A stretch of DNA of 35,633 bases from Bacillus paramycoides (GTDB taxonomy: Bacteria > Bacillota > Bacilli > Bacillales > Bacillaceae_G), in the NCBI RefSeq assembly GCF_001884235.1, contig NZ_MAOI01000091.1, positions 1 through 35,633 on the forward strand. The letters run 5' to 3'. A program made the translations under genes and the position numbers. The notes under the pieces are model-generated. The model saw nothing but the letters and a program-made list of their open reading frames with translations. It had not been told where the DNA came from and searched no databases. Below are positions 1 through 7,627 of the stretch, piece after piece. Positions within the stretch are counted from its first letter, which is position 1. Each line of letters begins with the position of its first letter.

Positions 1-335
1 AGTGGGAGCCCTAACATACGTAGCATTGCATATGAGAGCAGACCGATTAACGGTATGATAAAAATAATAGGAATATACCAGATCTTAAGCTTAATTCTCT
101 TGTAATCGAGCACTCTAGCCAGCAGCCGCTTTACGCCTTTCGTCCGATCTTGTTTGTAGACAAGAATGGCTGCGGTGATGGCGGGACAAACAAACATCAA
201 GGCACTCGTCGGGAGATTCATCGGCAGCCCTTTCATGCTTCCCGTCATGGCGCCAACCACCCAAAAAGGGATCGCGAAAGCAAAAACAAGACCAAGGAAT
301 CCGGACAATGACCTTGGGGAAACGGCAGACTTCAT
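1..335 (-). CDS. CPBP-family intramembrane protease, N-terminal part (runs off window)
   Basis: The first 111 residues of a membrane protein are present; the rest lies beyond the left edge. There are hydrophobic segments near residues 12-31 and 40-62 and a third starting around residue 85, with a basic loop between them (KQDRTKGVKRLLARVLDYKR). This matches the N-terminus of CPBP/CAAX-like membrane metalloproteases. The catalytic EExxxR and HxxxN motifs would lie in the missing part, so activity cannot be judged. The ATG has a strong ribosome site (AGGAGG at about 346-351). Codons are visibly more GC-rich than in neighbouring genes, which suggests recent transfer from another Firmicute (inference). 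Confidence 0.7.
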   Translation of the reverse strand, partial: MKSAVSPRSLSGFLGLVFAFAIPFWVVGAMTGSMKGLPMNLPTSALMFVCPAITAAILVYKQDRTKGVKRLLARVLDYKRIKLKIWYIPIIFIIPLIGLLSYAMLRMLGLP

Positions 336-396
336 ATCTCTTACAACCTCCTGAATTAACTGTTAACAGAATTTTTAAAATGGCTCAACATCATGA

Positions 397-483
397 TTAG
401 TGCTTGCCCTTATATGATTTTTTTGAAAGAACCTTGCTTGATTTAACTTTTTGTTTCTTCAGCGGTTTGAAGGAACCGAACAT
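397..483 (-). CDS. Small basic peptide, 28 aa
   Basis: A short ORF upstream of and co-oriented with the CPBP gene (start 335). The ATG follows an excellent ribosome site (GGGGGAG, 7-8 nt away). The peptide is very basic (11 Lys in 28 residues, MFGSFKPLKKQKVKSSKV...), with no membrane segment. It could be a leader peptide or a small DNA/RNA-binding protein. I do not recognise it. The case for coding rests on the ribosome site and the clean stop. Confidence 0.45.
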   Translation of the reverse strand: MFGSFKPLKKQKVKSSKVLSKKSYKGKH

Positions 484-716
484 AACATACTCCCCCTTTT
501 TAGTGCTTATTTCTACTATCAATGCAATTTAGGAAGGAAATATGTTTTTTTGTTCGACAATGCAAGATAGAGTGTGCCAAAGTTCGAAAAGGGATTTATA
601 CGAGTATTTTTGTGGAATTACACAGGGTTGTTTGAATATGGCACAATAATATTTTATGGTGAATGTATTTTATCTTTTATTAATCATTTCGGTACGTGAA
701 ATTTCATCTCCCCCTT

Positions 717-753
717 ATTAAAAAAGCCCCATAGATCTTACACTTATGAGAGC
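717..753 (-). terminator. Leftward intrinsic terminator, copy 1 of a repeated 3' module
   Basis: Read on the minus strand, an AGCTCTCATA / TATGGGGCT hairpin (with G-U pairs) is followed by six T. It lies just past the stop of the 36-aa peptide gene (784-894). The surrounding roughly 95 bases (about 664-757) recur at about 12,763-12,856 with the same hairpin position and T-run. Confidence 0.6.
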
Positions 754-783
754 TGCCTAAGGGTATTCCTATTCGACTCCATT

Positions 784-894
784 CTATTGTAACAGGCTTT
801 CACCATACATAAGAAACATAATGATCCAAAAACTTACTATCATAACAAGAAATTCTTTAAACCTTTGCTTAAAGGAAATACGACCTTCTTCCAT
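784..894 (-). CDS. Small membrane peptide, 36 aa
   Basis: The ATG at 894 is preceded by AAAAGGGG at 8 nt spacing. The product has a charged N-terminus (MEEGRISFKQRFKEF) followed by one hydrophobic helix (residues about 16-31, LVMIVSFWIIMFLMYG) and ends ESLLQ. A terminator lies 30 bp downstream, so this looks like a single-gene unit. The architecture (charged head plus one transmembrane helix) is common among small regulatory membrane proteins and type I toxins, but I do not recognise the family. Upstream, the palindrome TTTGATCAAA occurs twice (937-946 and 1001-1010) within the repeat AAAGTTTGATCAAA and could be an operator. Confidence 0.5.
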   Translation of the reverse strand: MEEGRISFKQRFKEFLVMIVSFWIIMFLMYGESLLQ

Positions 895-977
895 TCTGCA
901 TGCCCCTTTTCTCTACTGTTGGTTTGTAATAAAGTTTGATCAAAAGCATGCTACAAAAATTAATTTTTCAACAGAAG

Positions 978-1021
978 AAACCCAAACATTTTGAAAAAAG
1001 TTTGATCAAAGTGCTTGGGTT
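978..1021 (-). terminator. Possible terminator of the lyase/MarR operon
   Basis: Arms AACCCAAACATTTT and AAAGTGCTTGGGTT form an imperfect hairpin about 70 bp past the stop of the lyase gene. The T-run on the minus strand is short (GGGTTTCTTC), so the call is tentative. Confidence 0.35.
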
Positions 1022-1092
1022 ATTTGTTACTAGTGAATAATTTTTTTATAAAATAGTGTAATCATTTTTCTACCTGTGTTTGCTCAACAGAT

Positions 1093-2157
1093 TCAAGTCA
1101 ATACACCATTCACAAATCGCGATTCTAATTTTTTAATATCTTCTATCAGCATTTCTACATATTCCTTTTTTGTAGCCCAGCTGGTACAAAATCTAACAAC
1201 ACTGTGAGTTTCATCGACTTTTTTCCAAATAGCAAAGGAATATTTTTTGCTCAATTTCGTTATTACATCTTTATGCAAAATAAGAAACTGTTGATTTGTT
1301 TTGGAATCGTACCTTAATGAAAAGCCTTTTTCAACAAATGCCTCTCGAATCATCATCGCCATTTCCACAGCATGCCTGGAAATTTCATAGTATAAGCCGT
1401 CTTCAAACAAGGTTTCAAACTGTATTCCCAATAATCTCCCTTTAGCCAATAGTCCTCCATTTTGCTTGATTATATATCGAAAATCCTTTTTTATATCATC
1501 ATTTATGATGACTACTGCTTCACCAAACAATGCTCCTATTTTCGTTCCCCCAATATAGAAAGCATCACAAAGTGATGCGATATCTGCTAAGGATAAATCG
1601 CTGCCTTTTGAAACCAGACCATATCCTAATCTAGCTCCATCCATGAACAATGGCAAACCACATTCCCGACAAGCTTTGCTTAATTCTTCTAATTCGGATC
1701 TACTGTAAGTTGTTCCATTCTCTGTTGGATTAGAAATATATACTAAGCCCGGCTGTACCATAAACTCATGAGTCGCATCATTCCAATGAGCATCATATAA
1801 TTCTTTTACCTGTTCTGCACGAATTTTCCCATCATCACTTGGCAAAGTAAGCACTTTATGACCAGTAGCTTCAATTGCTCCGGTTTCATGTACTGCAATA
1901 TGACCGGTAATTGCAGAAATTACCCCTTGATGCGGACGTAATATGGAGGCAATAATTGTTGTATTTGTTTGTGTTCCTCCAACTAGAAAATGTATATCTG
2001 CATTCTTTGCATCACAAGCTTCTCTAATATAAACTCTCGCTTTTTCACAATGTTCATCCATACCATATCCAGGTGTCTGCTCTTCATTGGTTTCAACTAA
2101 TCGTTTCAGAATTCGCTCATGAGCGCCTTCTGCATAATCATTATCAAATCGTATCAT
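1093..2157 (-). CDS. PLP-dependent threonine-aldolase-family lyase
   Basis: A 354-residue fold-type I PLP enzyme of the beta-eliminating lyase / low-specificity threonine aldolase family, which cleaves L-threonine or L-allo-threonine to glycine and acetaldehyde or acts on similar beta-hydroxy amino acids. Visible family marks are the N-terminal RFDNDYAEGAH, an active-site His in AVHETGA (about 90), Asp173 and Arg176 in FMDGARLG (PLP pyridine contact) and the Schiff-base Lys206 in YIGGTKIGALFGE. Length is normal and the gene looks intact. The start overlaps the end of the upstream MarR gene by 14 nt, so the two are translationally coupled. The true substrate cannot be read from sequence. Confidence 0.85.
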   Translation of the reverse strand: MIRFDNDYAEGAHERILKRLVETNEEQTPGYGMDEHCEKARVYIREACDAKNADIHFLVGGTQTNTTIIASILRPHQGVISAITGHIAVHETGAIEATGHKVLTLPSDDGKIRAEQVKELYDAHWNDATHEFMVQPGLVYISNPTENGTTYSRSELEELSKACRECGLPLFMDGARLGYGLVSKGSDLSLADIASLCDAFYIGGTKIGALFGEAVVIINDDIKKDFRYIIKQNGGLLAKGRLLGIQFETLFEDGLYYEISRHAVEMAMMIREAFVEKGFSLRYDSKTNQQFLILHKDVITKLSKKYSFAIWKKVDETHSVVRFCTSWATKKEYVEMLIEDIKKLESRFVNGVLT

Positions 2158-2533
2158 TCATATTCCCCTTAGCCCCATTTAATTTCTTCTCAATCAACAA
2201 CATAGAAGCATGTATTTCTTTTATTTCTTTTTGTGACAGACCTTGTAGTAATTTCACTATTTGCTCATTAGATTTTTCATTTAAATGATTAAAAAAAGCA
2301 GTCCCTTTTGGTGTCAATCGAATCAGACTCATTCTATTATCAATCGTCGAACTTTCCTTAATTAGTAGACCATCTTTAATAAGCTTAGCAATTATTCTAC
2401 TCATATAGCTGCGATCAATATCAAGTTTTTCGACTAAATCGTTTGCGATACACTCTCCCATGAAACCAATCTCTAGAATTACCCGTGACTCCGTAAGAGA
2501 ATATTCACCATTAAATACATGCTTATCTAACAA
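2144..2533 (-). CDS. MarR-family regulator with an uncertain start
   Basis: A winged-helix regulator: YSLTESRVILEIG, then DIDRSYMSRIIAKLIKDGLLIK (recognition helix) and a wing ending in NRMSLIRLTPKG. It overlaps the lyase gene and probably controls it. The frame stays open upstream to about 2596, encoding residues that look like family N-terminus (IRRFNRFNTNILGL), but there is no ATG there. The only near-standard start is TTG at 2533, which has no ribosome site. Either a rare start (ATT) is used or the original start codon has been lost, in which case the gene may be poorly expressed. Confidence 0.75.
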   Translation of the reverse strand: MLDKHVFNGEYSLTESRVILEIGFMGECIANDLVEKLDIDRSYMSRIIAKLIKDGLLIKESSTIDNRMSLIRLTPKGTAFFNHLNEKSNEQIVKLLQGLSQKEIKEIHASMLLIEKKLNGAKGNMNDTI

Positions 2534-2694
2534 ACCAAGTATATTCGTATTAAACCGATTAAATCGTCTTATATCACTAACAATATTTTCGTTAAATTAG
2601 TGGACTATGTCAACTTTTTATTTTTAAATCATTTAGTATAAGTTAAGCTAAACAAATCACATATTGAGGATTGAATACTATGGTAGCTATACTG

Positions 2695-3045
2695 TTGTGA
2701 ACTACTCACCACTTAGCAAAGCTTGAAGTGGGAGCTTCTCAGTTCCACGACGAAAGTAACCTTTCGTCTCCCTGAGCGTTACTTCGGGGTGGGGTGTTCC
2801 ACCCCTAGATGTCCAACGCTTGGATGCTCTCTTGGTACGGTTGATATTTTACGCAGGAACCGAATGGCTTGGTTTTCGCACGCTATTTTCTTCCTGCAAC
2901 CTCATATATCAAGTTATCAAAGAACTTCAAATAGCTAGTTTATCAAAAGCTTTTGGCTATGCCAAACCGAAATTCATCTCCCACCTATCGTTGGGCTATC
3001 GCCCTTCACACGCTTGAGGAAGGAGAATTCTTTCGGTAAATTCGA
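2695..3045. mobile_element. Non-autonomous IS200/IS605-like element
   Basis: This stretch has no credible gene but has hairpins at both ends, as is typical of IS200/IS605 elements. The left end reads GTGAACTACTCACCACTT..AAGTGGGAGCTTCTC with a CCACTT/AAGTGG stem. The right end has the GGGCTATCGCCC hairpin followed by GAGGAAGGAGAATTCTTTC. The end motifs resemble those of IS605/IS1341 (TnpB) elements, recalled rather than searched. The short ORFs inside are not convincing proteins. Best read as an element that lost its transposase and is mobilised in trans, or as a dead remnant. Confidence 0.5.
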
Positions 3046-3161
3046 TAAAGTACCCTTTCCTCTACAAGAAAAGAAATTCCTTATTTACACAAAAATTAGA
3101 GGATGGTATTTAGCTTATCTTTCTGTTAAGTAATAGAAAAAGGTATAAATTAATAGAGCTA

Positions 3162-3203
3162 AAAAAAGATGTAAGCAGAGGGCGAGGCTTGCATCTTTTT
3201 TTT
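3162..3203 (+). terminator. Strong intrinsic terminator without an obvious gene
   Basis: AAAAGATGTAAGC pairs with GCTTGCATCTTTT around a 10-nt loop, followed by a long T-run. No rightward gene lies directly upstream, so the transcript it served was probably lost when the neighbouring element arrived. It insulates the lipoprotein gene. Confidence 0.7.
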
Positions 3204-3276
3204 ATTTTTTATCAAACCAATCAAACCTTTCTATCGTTACCTTAAATATAAATAAAAAATTGAAGGAGGAGTCAGT

Positions 3277-3768
3277 ATGAAAGCATGGCAATGTATTGTG
3301 TCCATATTAGCGAGCCTTTTTTTATTAACAGCGTGTAATAGCGATAAGAAAGAAGATGCCCAAAGTAAGAAAACGAGTGGAGAAAACGTGAGTGAAGTTA
3401 TTAGTAATAAAAACGAATCTCCTAGTTTACAATTATTAGAGAACGATAAGGTTGGAAAATACTTAGCAGATTCAAACGGAAAGACACTTTATTATTTTGC
3501 AAAAGACACATCTAAGGTAAGTAATTGTAGTGGTGATTGTGTAAAACTTTGGCCGCCATTTGTTGCGAAAGATTTTGAAGTGCCAAAAGGATTTGATATA
3601 AAAGACTTTGCTACGATAACAAGAGAAGATACGAAAGAACAACAAGTAACGTATAAAGGCTATCCCCTTTACTATTTTGCTAATGATAAATCAAAAGGAG
3701 ATATAAAGGGACAAGGGGTTAAAGATATATGGTTTGTACTGAATGGTGAAACTACATTTAAACAGTGA
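3277..3768 (+). CDS. Lipoprotein with tandem secreted repeats (Lipoprotein_15 / COG4315 type)
   Basis: A 163-residue predicted lipoprotein: hydrophobic signal and lipobox LLTAC (Cys20), a charged linker, then two copies of a short repeat with a LYYFA-D core (LYYFAKD about 71-77, LYYFAND about 131-137). The first is followed by CSGDCVKLWPPF, the second by a matching KDIWFVL. These are the marks of the secreted-repeat family PF03640, of unknown biochemical role, on the outer face of the membrane. The start has a clear GGAGGAG ribosome site. It stands just before an ECF sigma/anti-sigma pair, an arrangement I recall from Bacillus, so it may be a target of that sigma factor (inference). Confidence 0.85.
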   Translation: MKAWQCIVSILASLFLLTACNSDKKEDAQSKKTSGENVSEVISNKNESPSLQLLENDKVGKYLADSNGKTLYYFAKDTSKVSNCSGDCVKLWPPFVAKDFEVPKGFDIKDFATITREDTKEQQVTYKGYPLYYFANDKSKGDIKGQGVKDIWFVLNGETTFKQ

Positions 3769-3784
3769 TGGAAAGCACGCCGAA

Positions 3785-3926
3785 TAGGGCGCATGCCAGC
3801 AGTTGTCCACCACCTATCTTCTTCGCTTTTCTCTGAATCTTGAGGTGGAGGTCTTACTGCCCGTGGATAGCGGGATAAATATTCTGTTAAAAGGAGCGAT
3901 CAACGTTGTTGGTGGTTCCTGTTTTT
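3785..3926 (+). ncRNA. Candidate structured RNA with its own terminator
   Basis: Between the lipoprotein and sigma genes lie about 140 non-coding bases with ordered pairing potential: CCACCACCT / AGGTGGAGG (about 3809-3849), a CCCGTGGATAGCGGG segment, and a final hairpin (AGGA..CAAC gtt GTTG..TCCT) followed by GTTTTT. The bases are much less AT-rich than the flanks. It could be an untranslated-region element, a small RNA, or a known Bacillus plasmid RNA motif; I could not verify family membership. Confidence 0.4.
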
Positions 3927-4001
3927 CTATTTAAATTATATAATTAAGTCAATTTAGAATTATCAGAAATAAACGAAAAATAATAGGGAGTGCAGGTGAG
4001 A

Positions 4002-4553
4002 ATGAAAGAAAAAAATGATTATGAGTTAATGCAATTAGTAAAAAGAAACTATCGTCCTGCATTAGAAGAACTATATGAACGGTATATTAAGTTGATATAT
4101 AGCTTCACTTTTAAATTTTTCCAAGGAAATGAAGATAAAACAAAAGAAGTTGTTCAATTAATTTTCTTAAAACTTTGGACCACTAAAAGTATGTATAATC
4201 CCTCAAAAGGTGATTTCGTAAATTGGATACTTACTATTACGAGGAATATATGTATTGATTATGTCCGAAAAGAAAATAAAGAACTTATGTATAGAAACTT
4301 TAATAATGTTTATGATTCTGAAAAACATATGCATATAACAGATTCAGAAAATCAAATCGAGAAAAGGTTGCACCGTGTTGAAATTCAAAAGGCAAAGCAG
4401 AATTTGACTACGTCCCAAAAAAGATTAATCGACTTGCTATATTGGAAAGGTTATTCCCTTAGTGAGATTGCTAAAATGGAAGATGAACCATTGGGAACCA
4501 CTAAAAGTCGTCTTCATCAATCTTTAAAGCAATTAAAAAAATATCTAGAATAG
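4002..4553 (+). CDS. ECF-type RNA polymerase sigma factor
   Basis: 183 residues from the ATG at 4002. A region-2-like helix set (LEELYERYIKLIYSFTFKFF through LKLWTT, then FVNWILTITRNICIDYVRK) is followed by a region-4 helix-turn-helix (LTTSQKRLIDLLYWKGYSLSEIAKM..TTKSRLHQSLKQLKKYL). An in-frame GTG at 3990 would add four residues. I prefer the ATG because GGGAG and AGGTGAG lie just before it. The next gene, 10 bp away, is its likely anti-sigma factor. Both genes look intact. Confidence 0.88.
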   Translation: MKEKNDYELMQLVKRNYRPALEELYERYIKLIYSFTFKFFQGNEDKTKEVVQLIFLKLWTTKSMYNPSKGDFVNWILTITRNICIDYVRKENKELMYRNFNNVYDSEKHMHITDSENQIEKRLHRVEIQKAKQNLTTSQKRLIDLLYWKGYSLSEIAKMEDEPLGTTKSRLHQSLKQLKKYLE

Positions 4554-4563
4554 AGGGGATAGT

Positions 4564-5301
4564 ATGGAGAGAGAATGTGAGCATTTATTATCTTACGTTA
4601 CGAATACATTTGATGATAGAGAACAAAGAAAGTTTCAAGAACATTTAAAGGCATGCCCAAAATGTCAAACTGAGTATCCAGCAATGCAGGCAGCTTGGGA
4701 AGCACTGCATTTCGATTTTGAAGAGAAAGAAGTACCAGCAACATTAAAAGGTGAAGTGTTTGATTTTATATTTGTTCACGAACAAACGAATAGAGATAAC
4801 ATAGTAACAGCGAAATTGAAAGAATGGACGGTTTTACTAAAAAAACAATTTACACCGTTGGCAACAGTATTACTAGGAACAATGTTAGTGATTACAGTAG
4901 CTGTAACAATTGAAAATTCGCAATTAAAAATACAATCTTTAGCTAAGCATGAATTAAGCAGTGATCCAATTAAAGTAATCTCTACTCGTCCATTAGTATC
5001 AATTGATCAAAACCATGAAAATACAAAGGGTTATGTAATTGTTATGCAACAAGGAGATAAGAAAAAATTAGTTGTACAAGCTGATCATTTGCCACAAGTA
5101 AAAAATTCAGAAGTGTATCAAGTTTGGTTATTAAAAGATGGAGAAAGAAAAAACGCTGGAATATTTAAACCTGATGAAACTGATTCAGGACTTCTGACAT
5201 ATGAAATTTCACAAAAACAGTCCTTTGATAACATTGGTATTACACTTGAACCAGATTCGAATAGTACGAAACCTCTTGGTAAAAAAGTACTAGGAACTTA
5301 A
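4564..5301 (+). CDS. Membrane anti-sigma factor (zinc-finger plus RskA-type C-terminus)
   Basis: 245 residues. The N-terminus carries an anti-sigma zinc-finger-like signature (CEHLLSYVTNTFDD..FQEHLKACPKC, i.e. HxxxCxxC). A transmembrane helix sits around residues 98-117 (FTPLATVLLGTMLVITVAV). The extracytoplasmic C-terminus has the anti-sigma-K/RskA signature (VYQVWLLKDGERKNAGIF..IGITLEPDSNSTKPLG). It should hold the preceding sigma factor inactive until an envelope signal removes it. It ends in LGKKVLGT, one base before the left end of an IS6 derivative. The length looks normal, so the insertion probably spared it. Confidence 0.88.
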   Translation: MERECEHLLSYVTNTFDDREQRKFQEHLKACPKCQTEYPAMQAAWEALHFDFEEKEVPATLKGEVFDFIFVHEQTNRDNIVTAKLKEWTVLLKKQFTPLATVLLGTMLVITVAVTIENSQLKIQSLAKHELSSDPIKVISTRPLVSIDQNHENTKGYVIVMQQGDKKKLVVQADHLPQVKNSEVYQVWLLKDGERKNAGIFKPDETDSGLLTYEISQKQSFDNIGITLEPDSNSTKPLGKKVLGT

Positions 5302-5302
5302 A

Positions 5303-5570
5303 GGTTCTGTTGCAAAGTTTTCTACATGAATCTACACTCTAGAAAACAGGATCTAGGAGAATCAGACATGACATATTTTAAAGGAAAACAATTTAAAAAA
5401 GATATTATTTTAGTAGCTGTCGTTTTTCTTTGAGTTATCGCGATGTATCTGAAATCCTGAAAGAACATGGTGTTTCAGTTCACCCAACAACCACCATGCG
5501 ATGGGTTCATGAATATGGAAATCTCATTTATCAACCTGTTTATGCTTTTTTCAAACTTTGCAACAGAACC
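5303..5570 (+). mobile_element. IS6-family internal-deletion derivative (268 bp)
   Basis: Perfect 18-bp terminal inverted repeats (GGTTCTGTTGCAAAGTTT at 5303-5320 and its complement at 5553-5570). Inside is the first part of an IS6 transposase reading frame (MTYFKGKQFKKDIILVAV, a deletion, then SLSYRDVSEILKEHGVSVH) ending after MRWVHEYGN; the catalytic domain is gone. The 8-bp flanks (AACTTAAA / CCTGTTCT) do not match, so the sides were probably joined by IS6-mediated deletion rather than simple insertion. Confidence 0.85.
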
Positions 5571-5730
5571 CCTGTTCTTTTTTATTTTGCTTTGTTAAGC
5601 TTCCTTTCTGCTGGTCTATCTCCACTACGTCTCTTGTAACAGAAAAACCAGTGTCATCTTTGTTACTACACCCTGATGCCAATCCTATAGTGATACACAT
5701 TGTAGAAATGAGCCAGAAAAATTTCTTCAT
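5551..5730 (-). pseudogene. Lipoprotein gene truncated by the IS6 derivative
   Basis: The ATG at 5730 has a GGGAGGAA ribosome site. The signal MKKFFWLISTMCITIGLASG precedes Cys21, with lipobox LASGC, then a charged mature start. After 53 codons the frame runs into the terminal repeat of the IS6 element and stops there, adding GFCCKV. The function of the lost part is unknown. Confidence 0.65.
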
Positions 5731-5897
5731 CTTATTCCTCCCTCTCTTCTTGTTTTTCTTCCCCTACATCATAACGAGATTGGAATCATTGTTGGAAAAA
5801 CTATTGATTTCTAATGCATAGCACGGATTCGTGTTTCATTACGTAGCTAGAATCTCCTACGATTTCAAACGTGCTTTTTTATGATACGTATGCAGGA

Positions 5898-5932
5898 CTC
5901 CCTCTTGCATGTACCGAAACTCTAAGAGGGAG
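5898..5932. promoter_or_regulatory. Inverted repeat upstream of the hydrolase gene
   Basis: A perfect 9-bp inverted repeat CTCCCTCTT / AAGAGGGAG with a 17-nt spacer lies 55 bp before the hydrolase start. There is no T-run on either strand, so it looks more like a protein-binding site or a 5' leader hairpin than a terminator. Confidence 0.4.
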
Positions 5933-5987
5933 ATATTCCACTAATTACCATATCTGTTTTTTACCATCACATATTGGAGGTTAAAAC

Positions 5988-7370
5988 ATGAATAAAAAAA
6001 AGAAAATACAAAAATCAGCACTTTCCTTTACCCTACTCTTTTCTTTAGGCGTTTCATCTTTCCCGCTTACAACAGCTATTCACGCAGATACACGTGAGGA
6101 ACAATCTACAGAAAAGAAACTAGTCTCTTTAACGGAGCGTACATCATTATTTTTTGAATATCTCCAGCAAGGTAAGTATGCAGAGGCACTCCAGTTGACG
6201 TCTGCTGCTTTTCAATCCAAGTTTACAGCAAACACATTACAAAACTGGTGGACACAAAGTGGCGGAAGCGGGATAAAAAGCATGGGAACACCTGTAATAA
6301 AAGAACGAAACTTGGTCCATCAGACGGTGGAAATTCCAGGAGCTATCGAAGGAACTACCATACCGCTACTCCTTAAATTCACACCTGGCGGGAAAGTAGA
6401 TGAAGTTGGGGTAAGGACGCCCCAGGAATCTTATACCATCCCACATCCTAGCTATGATCAACCTGCTTCCTATCAAGAACGTGAAATCGTTATTGGAAAT
6501 TCTACATATCCGTTACCAGCCACATTAACGGTTCCGAAACATAAGCCTGGTGAAAAGGTACCCGTAGTTGTTCTTGTTCATGGTTCTGGCATCCATGATC
6601 GCGATAGTACATTTATGGGAACAAAAATCTTACGAGACCTTGCGGTGGGCCTTTCATCCAACGGAATTGCAGTGTTGCGCTATGAAAAACGTTCCTTAGA
6701 ACACACATTAAAGATGAGTGCAGAACCTGGTACGTTAGATCGTGATACTACAGATGATGCCATATATGCAGCAAAATCAGCAGCGCAGCAGGAAGGCATT
6801 GATCCAAATAATATTTTCATTCTCGGACATAGCCTAGGAGCTGGCACAATGCCGCGTATACTGAGCAAAGCGCCTTCCTCACTTGTCCGAGGAAGTATCT
6901 TACTCGCACCACCTGCACGCCCTTTGACTGACATTATCATTGATCAGTATCAATACCTTGGGGCACCAAAGGAAGTAATCGATGAACTAAAAAAACAGTT
7001 CGCTTTTATCCAGGATCCTACTTTCAATCCTGACCATCCGCCAGCTGGCTACAATTTTCCGTCTCCTCATTTTATGTATGATGTTTCTAGGTGGCGTCCA
7101 GTTGAGGAGGCAAAATCACGAAAAGAGCCTTTACTGATTCTGCAAGGGGCACGCGATTATCAAGTAACAGTAAAAGATGAATATACAAAATGGCAGGAAG
7201 GACTTTCAAACCGCGGGAATGTTCAGTTCAAAAAATACCCGAAATTGAATCATTTCTTCACGGAGGGTGACGGGGAATTAAGTCGTCCTAGTGAATACGA
7301 AATCCCTGCCAATGTTCCAGAGTACGTCATCCAGGACATTATTACATGGGTCAACGAGACAAAAAAATAA
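5988..7370 (+). CDS. Secreted alpha/beta hydrolase with an N-terminal DUF3887-like domain
   Basis: 460 residues. A Sec signal peptide (KKKK, hydrophobic stretch, cleavage near IHAD, residue about 34) is followed by a small alpha+beta domain (about 45-145, FFEYLQQGKYAEALQLTSAAFQ) that often precedes secreted hydrolases. The alpha/beta-hydrolase core follows: HGSG oxyanion region (198-201), nucleophile Ser282 in GHSLG, an acid in LQGARDYQV and a catalytic His in LNHFF. Likely an exported esterase or peptidase-like enzyme; the substrate is unknown. The ribosome site is GGAGG. A strong terminator follows the stop. Base composition is somewhat richer in G+C than its neighbours, consistent with transfer. 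Confidence 0.85.
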   Translation: MNKKKKIQKSALSFTLLFSLGVSSFPLTTAIHADTREEQSTEKKLVSLTERTSLFFEYLQQGKYAEALQLTSAAFQSKFTANTLQNWWTQSGGSGIKSMGTPVIKERNLVHQTVEIPGAIEGTTIPLLLKFTPGGKVDEVGVRTPQESYTIPHPSYDQPASYQEREIVIGNSTYPLPATLTVPKHKPGEKVPVVVLVHGSGIHDRDSTFMGTKILRDLAVGLSSNGIAVLRYEKRSLEHTLKMSAEPGTLDRDTTDDAIYAAKSAAQQEGIDPNNIFILGHSLGAGTMPRILSKAPSSLVRGSILLAPPARPLTDIIIDQYQYLGAPKEVIDELKKQFAFIQDPTFNPDHPPAGYNFPSPHFMYDVSRWRPVEEAKSRKEPLLILQGARDYQVTVKDEYTKWQEGLSNRGNVQFKKYPKLNHFFTEGDGELSRPSEYEIPANVPEYVIQDIITWVNETKK

Positions 7371-7380
7371 AAAAACATCA

Positions 7381-7419
7381 AAAGCCTTCATGCAATCATC
7401 ATTGCGTGAAGGCTTTTTT
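7381..7419 (+). terminator. Terminator of the hydrolase gene
   Basis: AAAGCCTTCATGCAAT / ATTGCGTGAAGGCTTTTTT hairpin with a T-run, 11 bp after the stop codon. Confidence 0.9.
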
Positions 7420-7627
7420 GAAACTAGTGATTTCATCCAAGTGATTCAGACATATCTATTATTTTCATTATCATTTTATATAATATTTGCCTTGTTACCC
7501 TTATATACCTCTCCTGCTACTACTTTTTTCAAAATCACAAAAGATTCCAGCAAAAATACTAAATAACATTTAATTAATGTAAAGTGATAATAAAGTTATT
7601 TAAATGCTGGGATCATAAAGCTTTTTC

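Noticed and set aside
2723-3017. Two overlapping rightward frames of 65-71 codons
   Set aside because: They lie inside the hairpin-rich IS200/IS605-like element, have no ribosome sites and show no protein-like composition.
6680-6940. 86-codon leftward frame
   Set aside because: Antisense shadow of the hydrolase gene, which has clear catalytic motifs.
7291-7566. 91-codon rightward frame after the hydrolase
   Set aside because: It overlaps the hydrolase 3' end and its terminator in another frame, without its own start signal.
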